In this document: positions 5,825 through 7,533 of the stretch, piece by piece
How positions within the stretch are numbered: position 1 is the stretch's first letter
Layout: each line of letters starts with the position of its first letter
Source of the DNA: Bacteroidales bacterium
Lineage (GTDB): Bacteria; Bacteroidota; Bacteroidia; Bacteroidales; Muribaculaceae
NCBI GenBank assembly: GCA_014800105.1
Contig: JAAVGQ010000139.1
Coordinates: 1 to 7,533, forward strand
Direction of reading: 5' to 3'
Length of the DNA: 7,533 nucleotides
Notes under the pieces: model-generated
Told to the model about the DNA's origin: nothing
The model's database searches: none
Seen by the model: only the letters and a program-made list of their open reading frames with translations
Program-made: the position numbers and the translations under genes

Positions 5825-7243
5825 TTAATACGCATTCTCCTCCCCGGCTATTGCATTGGTGATGGTCCTTATAATGATTTTGATATCAAGGCCTAAGCTC
5901 CAGTTTTCGATGTACCACACATCCTTTTCGACGCGACCTTCCATCTGCCACAATTCGTTAGTCGCGCCACGATACCCTCTCACTTGTGCCCATCCGGTTA
6001 TGCCCGGCTTTATGACGTGGCGCAGCATGTACTTGTCAATCAGGCGCGAATAGTCGGCAGTGTGTTTAACCATGTGGGGGCGGGGACCTACCACCGACAT
6101 GTCTCCTTTCAATACATTATAGAATTGCGGGAGTTCGTCAATTGAGCTGCGGCGCAGGAAATCGCCCACGCGAGTCTTGCGGGGGTCATTTTCTGTCGCT
6201 TGTGTGCGGTCAGCATCATCATTCACTTTCATCGTCCTGAACTTCCAGCATGTGAATTCGTTGCCCAGGTATCCGGTGCGCCGCTGCTTGAAGAAAATCG
6301 GGCCCGGTGACGAGCATTTGATTGCTATTGCTACCGGGATAAACACTATCGGGCTCAAAATGAGAGCAATGCTCGAGAAAGTTACATCAAATGTGCGTTT
6401 AACCAGTCGGTTGATGTGATTGTCCAGCGGATTGCTGTGGGCTGCCAGTACGGGAACTGCTCCTACGTGTTGAAGGTTGAAAGAGCGGGCTATTGAACGG
6501 GAAAGAGATGGCACATAGTAGAAAGAGGCCATGTTGGAGTCGGCCAGTCTTACGACCGTTTTCATCAAATCTTCATCCTCGCCGGGCAGCGTGTAATAAA
6601 TTTCTTCGACGTGGTTCTTCTTTAAATATTGGGGTAAATCATCTTTTATGGTGCCAAGGTATCGCCCGAGCGAGAAGTGGTGCGGGGCTTCGATATCAAA
6701 AAATCCGTGGATTCTATAACCGAAACCCGGGTCTTGTTGTAATTCCTGGATGAGGCGCCGGGCAGTCTCCCCTTGCCCCACTATTACTATATTAACATAG
6801 TTGCGCCCGCGACGACGTATAGATTTTATTATTAGACGGCACACAATCCAGCTTGCCGGCATGGCAATAAGAAGGCCTATGTAAAATTCTGTGTAGAACT
6901 TCCAGCTCACATCGTCAATATCCATGAATGTTATGAGTGCGAAAAAAATCATGGCGTGGATTACAACCAGTTTGAATGATTGAGCAACCAGGCGTTCCAT
7001 GTGAACCGCTCGGAGCCTTCTTGCTGGGAGTGAGTAACGGGCTACCGGCAGGTAGGCGGCGTTGGCGAGTACTAAAATCGTTTTGAAAATTTCAGGACTC
7101 AGTAGGTGATTAAGAAAATTGACAGTAATCAGCAGTACATTTAACACTATAAAATCAGCAGCCATGAACACGTAAGGTACCCATGGGCCATATTTTCCCT
7201 TGGATTTTATTTCGTGTTTTATCTTCTGCGATGGCTCGGACAT
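5825..7243 (-). CDS. Polyprenyl-phosphate sugar-1-phosphate transferase (WcaJ-type, exopolysaccharide initiation)
   Basis: This 472-residue inner-membrane protein has the full long form of the polyprenyl phosphohexose-1-phosphate transferase family. It would transfer a hexose-1-phosphate from a UDP-sugar to undecaprenyl phosphate, the first step of exopolysaccharide or capsule repeat synthesis. Hydrophobic segments lie near 22-47, 52-70, 87-107 and 118-138. A Rossmann-like domain starting NIVIVGQGETARRL at 151-164 follows, and a further membrane helix at about 287-309. The C-terminal catalytic domain has KRTFDV (282-287), SSPGPIFFKQRRTG (311-324), KFRTM (334-338), SSIDELPQFYNVLKGDMSVV (366-385) with the Asp369-Glu370 dyad, GPRPH (386-390) and KPGITGWAQVRGYRG (412-426). 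All key motifs are intact. The ATG at 7243 is the first in frame and follows AT-rich DNA. No other polysaccharide gene is visible on either side. WcaJ-like sequence suggests glucose or galactose as the sugar, but the exact sugar is not readable. Confidence 0.93.
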   Translation of the reverse strand: MSEPSQKIKHEIKSKGKYGPWVPYVFMAADFIVLNVLLITVNFLNHLLSPEIFKTILVLANAAYLPVARYSLPARRLRAVHMERLVAQSFKLVVIHAMIFFALITFMDIDDVSWKFYTEFYIGLLIAMPASWIVCRLIIKSIRRRGRNYVNIVIVGQGETARRLIQELQQDPGFGYRIHGFFDIEAPHHFSLGRYLGTIKDDLPQYLKKNHVEEIYYTLPGEDEDLMKTVVRLADSNMASFYYVPSLSRSIARSFNLQHVGAVPVLAAHSNPLDNHINRLVKRTFDVTFSSIALILSPIVFIPVAIAIKCSSPGPIFFKQRRTGYLGNEFTCWKFRTMKVNDDADRTQATENDPRKTRVGDFLRRSSIDELPQFYNVLKGDMSVVGPRPHMVKHTADYSRLIDKYMLRHVIKPGITGWAQVRGYRGATNELWQMEGRVEKDVWYIENWSLGLDIKIIIRTITNAIAGEENAY

Positions 7244-7313
7244 ATTTTTGTGTTAATTGTCGGTATTAATTTAGGATGAAATACCCTTTGTGATTGCTTT
7301 ATTCGTGCGTTGG

Positions 7314-7344
7314 CAAAGATATATATAATTTACGTTGTCTGCAA
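7314..7344 (-). promoter_or_regulatory. Promoter of the sugar transferase gene
   Basis: On the minus strand, TATCTTTG (7321-7314) is an exact -7 element. TTG (7344-7342) lies 20 bases upstream as the -33 element. The predicted start near 7307 gives a leader of about 64 bases before the ATG at 7243. Confidence 0.65.
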
Positions 7345-7378
7345 TATTCGCATCAGTCCTGTTTCTCAACTATGTTTT

Positions 7379-7417
7379 ACAGCATAATTTTAACATTTGT
7401 TTAAAATGGTGTGCTGT
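7379..7417. repeat. Imperfect inverted repeat between divergent promoters
   Basis: The outer arms ACAGCA (7379-7384) and TGCTGT (7412-7417) match perfectly. The inner arms ATTTTAACA (7387-7395) and TGTTTAAAAT (7398-7407) match with one bulged base and a 2-base loop. The element lies upstream of both the leftward sugar-transferase promoter and the rightward promoter at 7480. It may be a regulator site or a remnant hairpin, and no function can be assigned. Confidence 0.45.
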
Positions 7418-7479
7418 AGGTGGTTGGGTTGATAATCGTGAAAAACTTTGAAAAATTGTGTAAAAAAGAGGCTGAAAAA

Positions 7480-7511
7480 TTTGGAGGGTAATAGAAAAGT
7501 GCCTACCTTTG
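7480..7511 (+). promoter_or_regulatory. Strong promoter, probably for a stable RNA operon starting beyond the right edge
   Basis: TTTG at 7480-7483 and TACCTTTG at 7504-7511 are exact -33 and -7 elements with a 20-base spacer, the best promoter match in the window. The 40 bases upstream are rich in A-tracts, resembling an UP element. Transcription would start near 7518. The sequence after the -7 box (GCACTCGCTTTTGAGAAGG) resembles leaders of Bacteroidota rRNA or tRNA operons as I remember them. No coding start is seen before the window ends. Confidence 0.75.
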
Positions 7512-7533
7512 CACTCGCTTTTGAGAAGGAACG

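Overview
This window looks like chromosomal DNA from a member of the Bacteroidota, order Bacteroidales, possibly a Muribaculaceae-like gut bacterium (family placement is tentative). Three things point there: promoter-like sites of the Bacteroidota sigma-ABfr type (TTTG about 20 bases upstream of TAnnTTTG), start codons preceded by A/T-rich sequence without Shine-Dalgarno motifs, and a debranching enzyme / glycosyltransferase / GH57 gene cluster that, from memory, recurs in that phylum.

Left part (1-4076, minus strand): a three-gene alpha-glucan operon read right to left. It holds an archaeal-type glycogen debranching enzyme (2133-4076), a GT-B retaining glycosyltransferase resembling glycogen synthase (868-2127), and a GH57 alpha-amylase-like protein whose C-terminal part runs off the left edge (<1-812). 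The first two genes are 5 bases apart and the GH57 gene starts 55 bases after the second. The unusual point is that the residues expected to be catalytic in the two hydrolases appear as amides (Asn in GH57; Asn and Gln in the debranching enzyme), while the glycosyltransferase keeps its motifs. This is the best candidate here for something undescribed, possibly a cluster of non-hydrolytic glucan-binding proteins around an active glycosyltransferase. It needs an alignment to confirm.

Middle (4077-5683): a divergent intergenic region with a candidate promoter for each direction and a 21-bp-spaced direct repeat. A plus-strand gene follows for an exported, probably lipid-anchored, right-handed beta-helix protein of the pectate-lyase superfamily (4449-5552). 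A 15-bp perfect hairpin serves as terminator between this gene and a convergent tRNA-Pro(CGG) gene (5611-5683, minus).

Right part (5684-7533): a WcaJ-type polyprenyl-phosphate sugar-1-phosphate transferase (5825-7243, minus) with its own promoter, standing alone rather than in a visible polysaccharide cluster. A very strong plus-strand promoter ends the window. Its A-rich upstream sequence and GC-richer start region suggest that it drives a stable RNA operon beginning just outside.
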